Shown piece by piece: positions 46,644-58,673 of a stretch of 64,000 nt of DNA (the stretch's first letter is position 1; the number at the start of each line of letters is the position of its first letter). The stretch is from NCBI GenBank assembly GCA_027625915.1, contig JANTQA010000016.1, positions 315,001-379,000 of the forward strand, in the 5' to 3' direction. The stretch comes from Anaeramoeba flamelloides (lineage: Eukaryota; Metamonada; Anaeramoebidae). The position numbers and the translations under genes were made by a program. The notes beneath the pieces are model-generated. The model saw only the letters and a program-made list of their open reading frames with translations. It did not search any database and had not been told where the DNA came from.

Positions 46644-48055
46644 ATGACAGTAACTCAACAGTATTCGCATAATACGGGTTTCAATAATCCACATTTCAAA
46701 GAAAGGGGGGTTCTTCCCAATCCATTATGCTTTGTTTCAGTTGGGTTTGGTTCAACTACGTTTGGTATAATCCAGGACAATTCATTTAATAACTGATTAG
46801 ATTAAATTCCGTTTTTATATGATCTAATAAAGAAAGATTTATTACTTCTTATTATAATTTTTTATTTTTTTTGAATGCCTGAAAAACTTTAAAAAAAAAA
46901 TGGATGAACTAAAGGAACCGAAGGAACTCCAAATAACTTAAGATGGGAAATTTAGAAAAAGGAAAACGATGAAAAAAATAAAGTTAAAGTGTTTATTTCG
47001 AATTTAATTTACAATGGAAAGGGTGGTGAAATCGTTGAATTGGTGTATTGTACCTAGGTATAATAGAACTTTCTTGAAATTTTAGAAGAGGTAGTATTGA
47101 GGTTAGAGGAAAAGAAATGCGGGTGATGTGTACTCTTTGTTTCTATCAGTTTATGTTTACCCGTATTGTTGAATATTCAAATTTAAACTACAGGTTTTTT
47201 ATTTTTTTAGGTTTGAATCTTTTTCTATAAATTTTTTAACTTAAGAAGACAAATGATAGTTTATATGGAAAAGAGTATCTCAAATCACTTTTTTTCTATT
47301 GTTATTACTATTTATAATTCAGAATTTGGTTGTAAATAAATTATTATTTCATAATTCATGAATATTTTTGATTGCAAAGTTTGGTCAATTCATTAATCAA
47401 ATTAAAAAACAAATCATAATTATCTTTTGATATTATCAATGATATAATTTATTTCTCATTGTTTTTATATTTTAATATGATAATTTTTTTTTGAATATTT
47501 TTTCATTTCCTTTTTTACTTTATTAGTTTTTCTTTTTCTTTTTTTTTTTTTGAATTAAAAAGTAAAGAAGAATAAAAATAATCAACCCAAAGTTTCTAAT
47601 TTTATGTAAACTATTGAATCAAGAATAATGATCGTACTTTGTATTTTTTTATATATATATTTGACATATACTATGATTAAAAACAGGTCAATAAACTATT
47701 ATTGTCTGGCATAGGGATCAAATTTCATCAAACAATGTCTTATCCAAAAAGTTCTAAGATTCTGAACATTTAGAATTTTTTTACATAAATAATATTAAAA
47801 GAAATAATAATCAACCTATTGAAGAATGGATTTCATAGCATAATTTTTAATAAATTTTTTTGCTTTTTTCATTATTTTTTGAAACTCTTTTATTTCTTAT
47901 TACTCTATTTTTTCTTTTTGACTTATATTTTTTTACAATTAAAATTATTTTTTTTTATACAGAATTGCGATTATATTAGCAATATTTTACCAATATTAGA
48001 ACTAATATCTAAAAATTTAAATATAAGTTTACAGCTTTTTGAAAATATGTTGTAA
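46644..48055 (+). CDS. Candidate multi-exon gene of unknown function (structure tentative)
   Basis: Several closely spaced segments have coding-like composition and splice-like borders. They are 46644 (ATG) to about 46764 (HFKERGVLPNPLCFVSVGFG; donor GTATAA); 46956-47044 (KVKVFISNLIYNGKGGEIVE; donor GTATTG); 47086-47193 (SIEVRGKEMRVMCTLCFYQF; donor GTTTTT); a piece from 47246 (RQMIVYMEKSISNHF); about 47687-47774 after AAAACAG (NKLLLSGIGIKFHQTMSY); and a last exon about 47963-48055 after TTATACAG (NCDYISNILPILELISKNL, stop TAA). The second, third and fourth join in phase; the others I could not link. The first segment is vaguely like an RCC1 repeat. Local GC is higher than the flanks. It may be a real gene with small introns, or a decaying one. 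Confidence 0.4.
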
Positions 48056-49306
48056 TTTTGTTAAATCACTTATCCTAATTTACACAAAAAGAAAAACATT
48101 TATCTTAGATAAACCTGCCAGCTTTGATTTTCTAAACAAAAAAATTAATAATGTCTAATAATTAACAAAATTTAATCAGATTTTTTATATATCTTCAATT
48201 CATAAAAACCTTAAAATCTAAAAAAAGTTATCAAAGTAATTCTTAAATTACAAAGTGATCATTCAAGTAGATCTTTCATTTTAGATATTATTTCTTTTAA
48301 ATTTTTGAATTTCCTACCTAAACAAAAAGATTTTTTTGCGATCACATATTATTAACCATAAATTATGTAATGGGGGATAATAGAAGAATTTTTATTTGGA
48401 GTTATTATTATTTTTCAATCAAGAAATGATAATTTTTATTTCAAATTCATAAATTAAATCCAAATTATTTGTGAGCTGAAAAACTAAAAGATCTTCACTA
48501 AAACAATTAGAAGGTTATTTTTAGGGATTTAAATAAGCCTCCTTGGTTAACTTTGAGATAAAATTTTAATTAATATAATTAGATTTTAACAGTATAAAAA
48601 AAAAATACTAAATTTCTATGGATGAAAAACTCCACAGTATGTTTGGAATGGTTGAAGTGATTTCATAAAAAGTCTGTAATTCAAGATTATATCAAATATT
48701 CTTCAAAATATAAATTCAAAACCAAATAAAATTCAAAATAAAAAAAAACCATTTTTGTAAAAAGTCTTGTAATGTATATAAAATAATGATTTTATTTATT
48801 AAAAAAAACCAGTATATTTTTTATTTTTGTTTTGAATATTGATAAATTATTTTATATTTTTAATTAATAAATATAAATAATTTTAGATAGTATATTTCAT
48901 ATTAATAAAATTAGAAAATAAATAAAAAAAATAATAAAAAAGAATATAAATTTAGTAAAAATAAAATAAAATAAAAATATAACTTTTTCAAAAACCAGCA
49001 ATTATGAAAAAATAAATAAATTTCTAGATGAAAAAAAAAAAAGATTAAAAACAAATAAATAATTTCAATATTAATTGTTTTTTTTTTTTTTTTTTCAAAA
49101 TTAAGGTAACACGATAAATTTTCAAATTAAAATTAAAAAAAAAATAAAAGGTTGTCCCCATATCTCTAAATTTTCAAGAAGTTAAGATAACTCAAGAAAG
49201 TATTTCATCAGAAATTGGATTTATTAAAAATAAGAAATAACATGTAAATTATTTTCAATTTAAAATAAATCGAATCTGCCATTTTACAAGTGAGTGATGT
49301 GTTTTT
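48056..49306. other. Intergenic, extremely AT-rich
   Basis: Almost pure A/T; no gene, RNA or repeat family recognised. The last 100 bases lie downstream of the minus-strand exon at 49307. Confidence 0.5.
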
Positions 49307-50008
49307 TTAAAAATAAACGGGTTCATAGGAAACGAATAAATAGAAATCTTGTTCTGGGTTAGATAAATTCATAAATCCTTGATTGCCCATAAATGTGATT
49401 AGCCCTCGTTGTAAATTTTTAATGCAAATGCCTTTATGTATTTCTTTGTAAAGATCGAATAAATCCTTTTTGACAATCAATTTTCTTATTGGCTTTTCGT
49501 TCTCATCGGCTGAGTTGAAATCCTTAAAGCAAGATGGCCAGCCTTCTGTTAGTGAAGGGTTTAATTTGGTAAAGGCCGTTAAGCGGTGTCTCCAGCGAGG
49601 CGCGGGCTTTTGCGTTATAAATTTTTGAAGGATCGTTCGTGAAAAGGGCATGCTTCCCTGTATTTCTTGCAAGGTTAATGATCTGCTAATATTTTTTTTG
49701 GATGAATTTCGTTTGTTATTAGATTTAAAGACCTTCATAACATTGGGGCATGATGAGCTTTTAATTTCTTCAAAATTTCTTTTTCTTTCTTTTTGGATCT
49801 TTTGATTTTTTTTTTGAAAATTTAATAGACTATTGTTTGTTGCTAATAAATCATTCACATTCTTTTTATTTTTGTTTTTTGTTGGTAATTTGAATTTAAT
49901 ATCTTTTGAATAAACAAATGATTGCGATCGATTCAAAATTTCTCCATCTGTTTTTTTCTTTTTTGCTAAATTTGAAAGCTCGCATAAAACCTGTGTTCCA
50001 ATTGCTTG
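49307..50008 (-). CDS. 3' exon of an unknown gene
   Basis: The minus-strand frame is open from an acceptor-like ATTATAG at 50011-50009 to a TAA, giving 233 residues (QAIGTQVLCELSNLAKKKK, ..., LFVSYEPVYF). The upstream in-frame codon is a stop and no good in-frame ATG lies near the start, so one or more 5' exons must exist at higher coordinates. Residues 1-110 are basic and probably disordered. Residues about 115-233 are ordinary globular sequence (APRWRHRLTAFTKL, TEGWPSCFKDF, KDLFDLYKEIHKGI). No domain is recognised. The UBA-like exon at 52177-52350 is a possible first exon of the same gene, unproven. Confidence 0.6.
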   Translation of the reverse strand, partial: QAIGTQVLCELSNLAKKKKTDGEILNRSQSFVYSKDIKFKLPTKNKNKKNVNDLLATNNSLLNFQKKNQKIQKERKRNFEEIKSSSCPNVMKVFKSNNKRNSSKKNISRSLTLQEIQGSMPFSRTILQKFITQKPAPRWRHRLTAFTKLNPSLTEGWPSCFKDFNSADENEKPIRKLIVKKDLFDLYKEIHKGICIKNLQRGLITFMGNQGFMNLSNPEQDFYLFVSYEPVYF

Positions 50009-52176
50009 CTATAATTATTATTGTTTTTATTAATTTTTTTTTTTTATTTACAAGGCATTTGTTATTTGTTATTTGTTATTTTTTATTTATTATTTATTAT
50101 TTGTTATTTATTTTTAATTTAATTATATTAAGATAAAATACAATAAGGTTTTAAAATTAGTATTAAAATTCTGATCGGATTGATATTCACATTTAAAATA
50201 TTTGGTTTTATTTTTTCAGGCAAACAGGAAGTAATTTTATTGAATTACCTCTCTTCAAAAATAAAAAAAAAAATATTTGTATTTTTTTGTATCTGTAAAA
50301 AATAATAAGCGAGGAAAATACTAATAAAAAATGATCAATATTTTCTATTATTTCGTTATGTTCAAATTTTGTACTAAAAAGGACAAAATTTATTTGAATT
50401 TTTTTTTTGTTACATTATACCATCTATTTAAGCAATAAGTCAATGCAGAGAATTTTAGAATTGTTGAACTTGTTACAAAACTTAACTATTGAAAATCTGA
50501 GTTTTTTTCATTTCGTCAATTAATTCAAAGAAAAAAATTCTGAGAAATTGAAATAATACTTTTCTTTTGTTAGTTCGTTAACCACTTTTTTTTTGAATTG
50601 GTTTTTAAATATAGATGGCTAAAAAGGTGTTATTAAAATTTTGTTCAATTTATTTTTCAACAAGGAGTATTTTGCAATTATTAGTAGCCCTAAACCGGTC
50701 TATATTAGGGTTTGCAAATCTATTTGTAAGATATTTTTTGTCTCACTTTTAAAAAACGAAACTAATGTTTGTTAAAAATAAAGAGAAAAAAATTTCTATT
50801 TCTTTCTCATTCCAAAAAATTTTGAAAATACTGATAAATTCGAATAAATATCTGAAAATTTTTATTTCATTTTTCATTTAACAAATTTTTTTTTACACAA
50901 GCTTTGAATATAAAGTATTTTATTGATTTAAATGTATAAAAACTTTTTAAAATTGGTTTTACTTCAAAAGGTTCTGTCTCTTGAGTTGTTTTAAAAGTTG
51001 AGAGAATTGATTTACAATAATGGAAAGAGAACTAAAAATTTTATTCAAGATATTTGAATTTATCAGTACTGATAAATTGCAATTTTTGTTTGGAAATTTT
51101 TTACTCCTTTTTCATTTTGTGAAATTTTTATGCTCAAACTTTAAATAATGCATTTTATGAAATCAAGTGTTAAGAAACTCTGTAAAATTAGTTGTTCTTC
51201 AAAATATTCTTTGCCCTGGAATGTTTGATAAGAAACAGTTCGAAGGTTTATAAAAATGCAAATTGAACGAAAAATTTTTTGAAATTTATTAGAATTTATC
51301 AGTATCTTGGGAAAAAGTGAAACTTATTGATTACATGAATTGATTGTACTCTTGTTTTCCCCTTTTGGAACGTGTCTGATAAAATTTATTTGAAATCTGG
51401 TGCTATTAGTTGGTTTTTTTTTTATTTTTTTTTTTGAAAAGTTGGATGAAAATTTTGTTCAAATTATTTCCCATTTAACAGCAATGACAAAAGCACGAGA
51501 ACTTGATCTGTGCAACTTTTAATTACTATTTGTTCCAAAATAAATGGAACAAAATTTTCAATTAACTTTCCAAAAAAAGATTTTTAAAAAATCAAAAAAT
51601 TTCAAATTTTTAATTCTGAAAATGAAGCCTAAATTATTCATTTCACTTTTTCAAATTGGGAGCTTTGTTGTTTTATATTAGTACTTTGGGTATGTTTTTG
51701 TTGGAAAGACGAATGAAAATTTTGATCTTTTTATTTTGCAATTAAAGAGAGTTTCGCTTCTATAAATAAAATGAGATTTTTGAAAGGAGGTCAAAAGAAA
51801 TCAATTGTTAAATTTTTGGGCAACAAAAATATTTCAAACATTATCACAACTTTGTTGTCTTTAAAGTTAAACATTAAATTCGGTTTTTCAAACTTGTTAA
51901 TTCCAAAGATTTATGTGAAAGGATTAATAATTTTAAAATTTGACAAGAAAAATTTTTTCTTCAGTTCTAGAAACACCATAAATGTGGTTAACAATTATGA
52001 TTGAAACTAAATGTTTTTGGGTAATAAAAAAAAAATAAACAAGTTCCGAATTTTATAACTAAGGATTTACAAATTATCGAAGGTTTTTTTGAAAGAATAA
52101 AAAATTTTTTGGAAAAAATGATAAATTTTTTTTTCAAAGATTTTTGTGGTGTAAAAGGTCGATTAAAAAAAAAGAT
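50009..52176. other. Intergenic or intron with a diverged tandem repeat
   Basis: Two diverged copies of a unit of about 235 bases lie at about 50838-51072 and 51073-51300 (shared order: ACTGATAAATT, TTTTCATTT, CAAACTTTAAAT-like, TTCAAAA). A 77-codon plus-strand frame at 51771-52004 (MRFLKGGQKKSIVKFLG) has no recognisable relation and was not accepted. If the exons on either side form one gene, this would be another long intron. Confidence 0.4.
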
Positions 52177-52350
52177 CAAAAATAATTGAAGAGTTACGTG
52201 GTAGTCCCAGTCTGACAAATTCAAGTATAGAATTGCATCAAATATCCTGCAGTGTGTTACTGTCATAAATTTACGAATTAAGACATTTTGTTCTTTATTG
52301 TAGTGGAGTGAATTAAAAGACTCCTTTAATTGCGTTTTTGTTGTTGTCAT
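52177..52350 (-). CDS. First exon with a UBA-like domain
   Basis: From the ATG at 52350 the minus strand reads a UBA-like domain over residues about 20-58: EQNVLIRKFMTVTHCRIFDA then ILYLNLSDWDYHVTLQLFL. The spacing of F-M-x-x-T, the helix and S-D-W-D-x-x-x-x-L-x-L-F matches the N-terminal UBA-like domains of p47/NSFL1C and FAF1 proteins, which bind ubiquitin. Beyond Leu58 the frame stays open to 51988 but becomes Phe/Lys-rich and is probably intron; a possible donor GTAAAT lies at 52070. The downstream exons are not identified, so the full protein class is unknown. Confidence 0.55.
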
Positions 52351-53799
52351 TTTTGATAAAATGAAAAGTTAAAATGTTGGAGTAAAAATAAAAAATGAGT
52401 TGAAAAAAGAAATGAAATAATTAGATTAAGTTTACCAGTTTTTTGTTTTTGTGTAATAGACGCTCCTATGTGGAAAGTCTCTTTTGTGAGGTCTTCTTGT
52501 TAGTTGAATAAGATGAATGAATTTTTTTTGTTCCAAATTCTTGAAAAATAAAAATAAAACCTTTCAAATCTCTCTGATTTTGACAATTTCTATTTATTTT
52601 GATACTGTTTTTGGCTCCTTCGATACAATTTTGATTTTCAATTTAACCTCTAATTTTTACTTTAGAAAAAAAAAACTTTTATTTCATTTCACAATTTCAA
52701 ATTTCAATTTCTCAAAAAAGGAAAACCCAGTACTAAACACATACTAATGTTCATCAAAAGATTCTATTCTTGTTATTGGGAAAAAAAGGTTCTAATAACA
52801 TCAAAAATAATTTTTGTGGTAATTTAGAAGGTTATTTTGTTGTTTGTGTTTCTATTCCCAGACTCCATTTTGAACATTTTAACCAAAATATTTTTTTTTT
52901 TTTGGTTCGAAAGTGAATTAATAAAATCATAAAAAAGGGAAATAATTTTTAGCGTTTGGTTGGGAAAAACTCTGTTGAATAATAATAGATTCCAAGAATT
53001 TTTGAAATAATATGTATTCGTGTTTGTGATCTTTTGCTTCTAATAATCAAATTTAATCAACTGAGATTTTTATTCAAAATTCATTTGTCAAAATTTTCTT
53101 GTGGTTGTTAACAAGTTATAGTAGCTGTTTAAATGATAAAAAGACTCAAAAACACCTTGTTTTGTTTCAATATTAAGAACTGAAAAATAATTGAGAATTT
53201 TCCAAAATTCTGAGAAAAAAATTATAACTTTAGTATTTGTTTGGTTGTTAAATCAGTTGATGTGGTATCTTTTTTTTTCTTGAAAAGAATTGATTTTAAA
53301 TATTCTGAAAAAAAAAAAATTTGACTTTTAATTTAAATTTTTGTTAAACTATTACTGATCTTTTTTCCCAATCAAATCCAAGAAAGGTGAAATAAATCTT
53401 AGAACAGATCACATTTTTCACAAATATGGTTTAAATCTTGAATGTTTCCAAATTTTTGTTGACTTAACCCTAAATTCTGTTATTCTCAAATTAATGGATT
53501 AATCTCACTATAAGGTTCGTCTATAATAGTAGTGTTCTAATATTCCGGGTAAATGATATTGGTGATACACGTTTAACATCGTTTCAGTGATTTCAATGAT
53601 TTCTACTAGTCTAAAAAAATCTTTTTTAATTATTATTGTAAAATAGATTATTTAATTTCTGATCAGATGATGAAAAAAAAAATTTTCATTTCGGAAATTT
53701 TTTTTTTTCAATTTCTTTTCGCATTTAGAAATAAGAAAGGAAAAGAATAGTATTCCAAGTATTTGATAATTCTTATCAACAACCACCAAATATCATTAT
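52351..53799. other. Intergenic, upstream of the UBA-like exon
   Basis: The first 80 bases are T/A-rich and should include the promoter. A minus-strand open stretch at about 52430-52545 (IQLTRRPHKRDFPHRSVYY) ends in a TG|GTAAAC donor-like site but has no start codon and no in-phase partner. No other feature was found. Confidence 0.4.
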
Positions 53800-54250
53800 T
53801 TTTGCATTTTTTTAATTTCAAGGAATAGTTCAATAATTATCAACCTTTAAACCAAAAAATTGAGTATTTTAATGTTCTTTTATAAAAATAGTTTTATTTT
53901 AAATCTCTTCAGGCGATAATGAAAATACTTGTCAAAAATTTCTAAAATTTTTTTTAAATAATTTTTAAAAAAACAATTTTTTTTCAATAAATCTGTATTT
54001 AGACCAAATTTAGGATAATGATATTTCAATTTTTGATCATTTAAGTATATGTATTGATAATTCCATCTTTGAATTTGTCTCAAAAGGCATATTTTTTCAA
54101 AAATTGTCAGGTTTTTTTACTAATAGATGATCATTTTTAATTGATTGGATTAAAAAAATTGTAATATTTCAATAACTGGATTTTTAGGGTCATTTGTCCG
54201 GGGGTATTACTAATATTTTTATATACAATGATGAAAAACTTTAATTTTAG
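53800..54250 (+). repeat. N-family dispersed repeat, copy N4 (diverged)
   Basis: The landmarks GTTCAATAATTATCAAC, GATGATCATTTTTAATTGAT and ATTACTAATATT follow the N1 order, with more changes in the middle. Confidence 0.5.
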
Positions 54251-56250
54251 ACTTCTCAGTCCAAGACAAGACCAGGGAAATTTTTTCACAAGCAAATCTC
54301 AAAATTTTGCATTTTTGAAATAAACTCACATAATAAACATTATTATGAATCAATATTTTGAAAAAAGTTTACCACTTTATTAAATATTGATTGGAATTTT
54401 AAAAAAAAACAAAATTTTCATTAATATTTTTTTCATTTTTAAGGTAAAATTTTTGAATTTTTTATTTGACTATATGAGAGAGTATTTTAATCTATTTTTT
54501 TAATAGTCTTGAAACAAAAATATTTTTGAATTTTAAAATAATTTAAAATATTTCTTTCAAAAGGTATCGCTAAATTAAATTGAAGAACTGATTTTTTTTC
54601 TGTTTTTGGATTATTTTTTTTATCATTTTATTTTTATTTTTTTCATTTATATATATCTATATATATATATCGTTGGTTGTTTTCTACATTTTTTTTTTAA
54701 CATTTATTCGTTTTTCAGACTTAATATTATCTGGAATTAGTTCATCATAACTTTTTTCATCAAAAAATATACTAAAAACTATTTTTTTACCAAAATTTGG
54801 TAATTTTGAAAAGGGTTGTTTTCAAATCTTCATGAGTTTAATAGCTATCTTTTTTTTATTACAAAAAATTATTATAACTTTCAAAAAATTATTTATAAAA
54901 GAAGTATAACTAAAATACAATGTATGTTTTTGGCTAACTTTAATTTTGAGAGTTTATTTTTTTCCCCGGAGTATGGTAGACAGTAATTCCTTAAGTATTA
55001 AAACTTTTTGAACCAGTTTTAGAAATAGTTGACAAATGACTAATATAGTCAACTAAATCAAATGAAGATAAAATTTATTCTGTGAGTTCAATAAAAAAGA
55101 ATTGATTTCAATTTAAAATAATCCTTTCTCTTTGAATCCCATATAATTTTAAGTTTTGCCAACACATCATTTGTACAAGTTGTTTTATAACATTTTGATC
55201 TAATCTCATTTAAATTGTGAAGAAAAGCTAATAGAAATATTCTCCAATTTGTGATCAAAAAATCAGTTGATCATCCTATAAAATCAAGTTTCAAATTGAA
55301 AAAAAGCTACCAAATTGATTTTAATTCTAATATGGGTTTGTCCTAATTTCGATATAAAAAAACATAAGGAGATAGAAAAATATTTATAATTTACCCAAAC
55401 TGTAACAAAAAACATACCATTCGTGAAATGAAAATTAATGTGGTTAATATAATAAAATGAAACAGAGATATGCTTTTACTATAGTTATTTTTCTCAAGAA
55501 AAATTATTAATAAACTATTAAAAATGATGCTATATATAAAGATCTACTTCACTTGATATATTTGTAATTTTTCATCTTTATAGTGATTTAAACTAATTAT
55601 ATATTTGAATGGTATGAGAAAAAACATAAATGGAATTACAACAAGTGATTGTATTTTAAGTAGACTCGTATTAACAAAAAAAAAAAGAAAAGAAAAAAAA
55701 TCATATCTAGATCTTGAATCCATTAACATTTTCGATGTCAATGATAGAAAAGAATGTATTTAAAATTAATTCTATTTATACTATATATACCAAATTTCAA
55801 AATTAGGGGCAAATTCTTTATTGTATTTTTTTTCTTTTTTTATTTGTCTTTTAAAAAATATAATGATTATACAATATTTTTATTTATTAATCTATATGGC
55901 TATTTTTCCTAAAAAATTTTTGTAAAATACCTTATTATTCTAAAAAAAAAACAATTAAACTATTTTTTTTCTGATAAAAAATCTGCCCCTATTTTTGAAA
56001 TTATGCTTATAGTAAAACACCTACACTCAGGAATCTACACCAAGTTTATCTTCAATAAAGAAATTACAAAATTTAATCACAATATTTTCAATAACTATTT
56101 TCGAATAAAGATGATATTTGAATAAAAATTGCTTCAAAGTATCATTAAAAATAGTAAAATTAATTTTAACTTGTTTTAAAGTTGTTTTTTATTGTCTTTT
56201 TGTTTTGAGTTAGATCCATATTTCAAAAAATAAATAGCAACTGATGTAAA
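54251..56250. other. Intergenic, AT-rich
   Basis: No gene or clear repeat was found. A short TATATATATC tract lies near 54650-54671. Confidence 0.5.
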
Positions 56251-56825
56251 CTATTTCCAAGAAAGTGGGGCAAATTTAAATTAAAATATCTCTTTTAAAC
56301 TTCATCTTCAAAAAAATATTTAAACATTCAAAATCATTAACTACCATTTCTTAGATTCTTGAAAATAATTCAATTTGTTTCTTCGTATTGTATTTCACCA
56401 ATAAAATATATAATATTTTCTGAAATCTCGATTTTATCTGATATTTTTTCAAGTGGTGAAAATTAGTGTTTATTATTTTCTTTTTGATGGGAAAAATTGT
56501 TATCATAATTTTTTTAATCTCAAAACAATTTCAATTGAATGGAAAGTTTGTCACTGCATTTTATTGTCTAAAAAATCATTTTTACTCTTTTCCAGTTTTC
56601 CTGTTTTTTATTGAAATTTGTCTTACCTCGTTTTCACCAAAAAAACTACCATTTTTTGGAAATATTTCATATAACATATTTTGAAATAAATACCTTAGTC
56701 ATTGATTCAATTGATATTAATATTAACCTTAATTTGGTAAATGTTAATTAATGAATGCCTTCACTGACAAAGAAGGTTTTTTATGAAATGTAAAAAAAAA
56801 TGCTACCGGCTTTTTTGGAAATACC
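56251..56825. mobile_element. G-family element, copy G3
   Basis: It is 575 bp aligning with G1 and with G2 minus H1. The ends CTATTTCCAAGAAAGTGGGG and inverted GGAAATACC are present. It lacks an H insertion and so shows the empty site for H1 in G2. Confidence 0.7.
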
Positions 56826-57704
56826 TTAGTTATTTTGGTTTATAAATCAAATTGTTATAATTCCCGGTTTTGAACCCACTTCTACCTTAAAAAAAAGATA
56901 TTTTTCTAAAGTATTTTTACCATTAGACCTAAAAATCTACATTAAAATCTTTTTTCGCTATGAAAAAGATTGTTTTTAAACTTCTTTGAGGATCAACTTG
57001 AATTTTAAAGTTGTCATTGTTTCCAAATTAAAAATATTAAAACACAAGTGGAAATGTGAATAGATATTAATTATCCAAAGAATACTAAATATTATTTCTC
57101 AGACTATATATTATAAAAGAGAACTAATGAAAATATTATTTTTTTACTTATTATTTAAAAATAAATTTTATTGTTTGTCTTTTTTTATAAATTTTTTATT
57201 ACTCTGTACTAAAACTTGAAAATTTTTTCAAATATATACCTTTTAAATTCAATTTCTTATTTACATACATCAACTAATATTAAGCCACAACATTCAACTT
57301 GAGTATTATATTATCGAAACATACCTTTTGAAAAAAAAAAAAAAAAAAAAAAAATAATTTAAATTCTTTTAATAACAATTTTTATTGAGATCAATGAATT
57401 CAAAGTTTCAGAATTAATTGAGAAATATTTGATTATTATAAAAAATTAATTATTGTTCGAGGCAGGTTTTTGAAATAAATCTGCATAAAATGGACAAACA
57501 TATCTAATACAAAATCTCATTTATACTATTTGTTCATTTTTTTTTTAAGCACTACTAATTCTGACTAACATAGTATCTAACAAAAATAGAGATTTTGTAT
57601 TGATTTGGCCAAAAACATAAAAAATCAGAAAATTTATTCTTATTTAAAAATTCATTAAAAAAAAAACAAATATAAAAAAAAAAGCAAAAAAAATAAAAAG
57701 GAAA
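56826..57704. other. Intergenic, AT-rich
   Basis: No gene is seen. A poly-A tract of about 24 bases lies at 57331-57354. The right end lies downstream of the Ap4A phosphorylase stop codon. Confidence 0.5.
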
Positions 57705-58673
57705 TTAGATATTGGTCAAGTTTCTTAAAAGATTTTCAGGACCAATTTTTCTGATAATTTTTTGTTGTCTTTTGTCTTTTAAAAAAATTGCGCCTAAAAA
57801 GCCAATTGGATATACTCCGATACCTTGGTAGGAAATTGAACTACGGGGAACTACCATCATCCAAGATTTTGACATAAAAAGATGGTAAGAAATATTGGGT
57901 CCATAAATTTCTCTTTTTGATCCGTCTCCGTCTTTTATTATCTTCTTTTCATCCAGGACACTGGTAAATTGTTTCAAGCATGAGGTGTAAGCATCATATA
58001 AAACTTTTGGTGTGATGTTTTTTTTTGGAAGCACACAGCAAGCATTCGAAAAAGGAAGCCCTTGAAGCTTAAACGAAGGCAGCAAGATCTTTTCAATGTC
58101 CTTGGAATCCTTGTAATGGCCCATAACGTACCTGTGGAATTGCACAACGGGGCGATAAAAGACGTCTGTTTGAGGAGATTTCTGATCAAGCCTTTGGGTG
58201 TGCTCTGGTGTGATCAGCGGCAACGAGATCAAGTGCAAGTGGCGGTGTGGCTGCGACGAGCACGAGTACACCCCAGAGTTATAAAACACTAACGAATTTA
58301 ACAAGGAGAGCGATTGGTATGACACGTGCAATGTGTTTGGCGTTAACAATTCCTCTTGGTGCTCCTTACGATTTGTCGTTGCAATTAATAAATGCTTTGG
58401 CACAATATTGAATGGGTTCCAGAGCAGGACGTGATCCTGCTGTAGCTTGGAAATAAATAAGCCAGGTGTGTATGGACTTTCGAAGGGATCAGTTGGCTTG
58501 GCTTGGGATTCAATATCAGATCGCGAGGGCTTCTCACAAAGCGCCCGATTATATGCAAGATAATACCACATTTTGGATCCTTTAATAAATGATAATGGTT
58601 TTGGTGGTGAGTACAAAATGTGTTGTGCTCTTAGAAAGGATGTTCGTATTTTCTCTTGCAAAAAACCATTCAT
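57705..58673 (-). CDS. Ap4A phosphorylase / ATP adenylyltransferase (Apa1/Apa2 type)
   Basis: A single-exon gene of 322 residues; yeast Apa1 has 321. It belongs to the GalT branch of the HIT superfamily and should phosphorolyse diadenosine tetraphosphate to ATP and ADP, controlling dinucleotide levels. Visible family features are HVLLWNPFNIVPKHLLIATT (residues 81-100), FYNSG (130-134) and SSQPHRHLHLISLP (139-152) with the catalytic histidine pair H143 and H145. The C-terminal half has YHLFMSKSWMMVVPRS and PIGFLGAIFL, matching the second conserved block. The position after the pair that is Gln in the GalT branch is His here (H147). The ATG at 58673 opens the conserved N-terminus; the overlapping upstream frame to 58915 is Lys/Phe-rich leader. 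No intron is seen. Confidence 0.92.
   Translation of the reverse strand: MNGFLQEKIRTSFLRAQHILYSPPKPLSFIKGSKMWYYLAYNRALCEKPSRSDIESQAKPTDPFESPYTPGLFISKLQQDHVLLWNPFNIVPKHLLIATTNRKEHQEELLTPNTLHVSYQSLSLLNSLVFYNSGVYSCSSQPHRHLHLISLPLITPEHTQRLDQKSPQTDVFYRPVVQFHRYVMGHYKDSKDIEKILLPSFKLQGLPFSNACCVLPKKNITPKVLYDAYTSCLKQFTSVLDEKKIIKDGDGSKREIYGPNISYHLFMSKSWMMVVPRSSISYQGIGVYPIGFLGAIFLKDKRQQKIIRKIGPENLLRNLTNI

Noticed and set aside
47700-47780. Independent short gene starting at the internal ATG (MSYPKSSKILNI)
   Set aside because: It is only 12 codons and continues upstream in frame to an acceptor-like site; better treated as part of the candidate multi-exon gene.
51771-52004. 77-codon plus-strand frame beginning MRFLKGGQKK
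   Set aside because: It overlaps the intron side of the minus-strand UBA-like gene and shows no motif.
52430-52545. Minus-strand stretch IQLTRRPHKRDFPHRSVYY as a ribosomal protein exon
   Set aside because: No start codon, no in-phase partner exon and no ribosomal family recognised.
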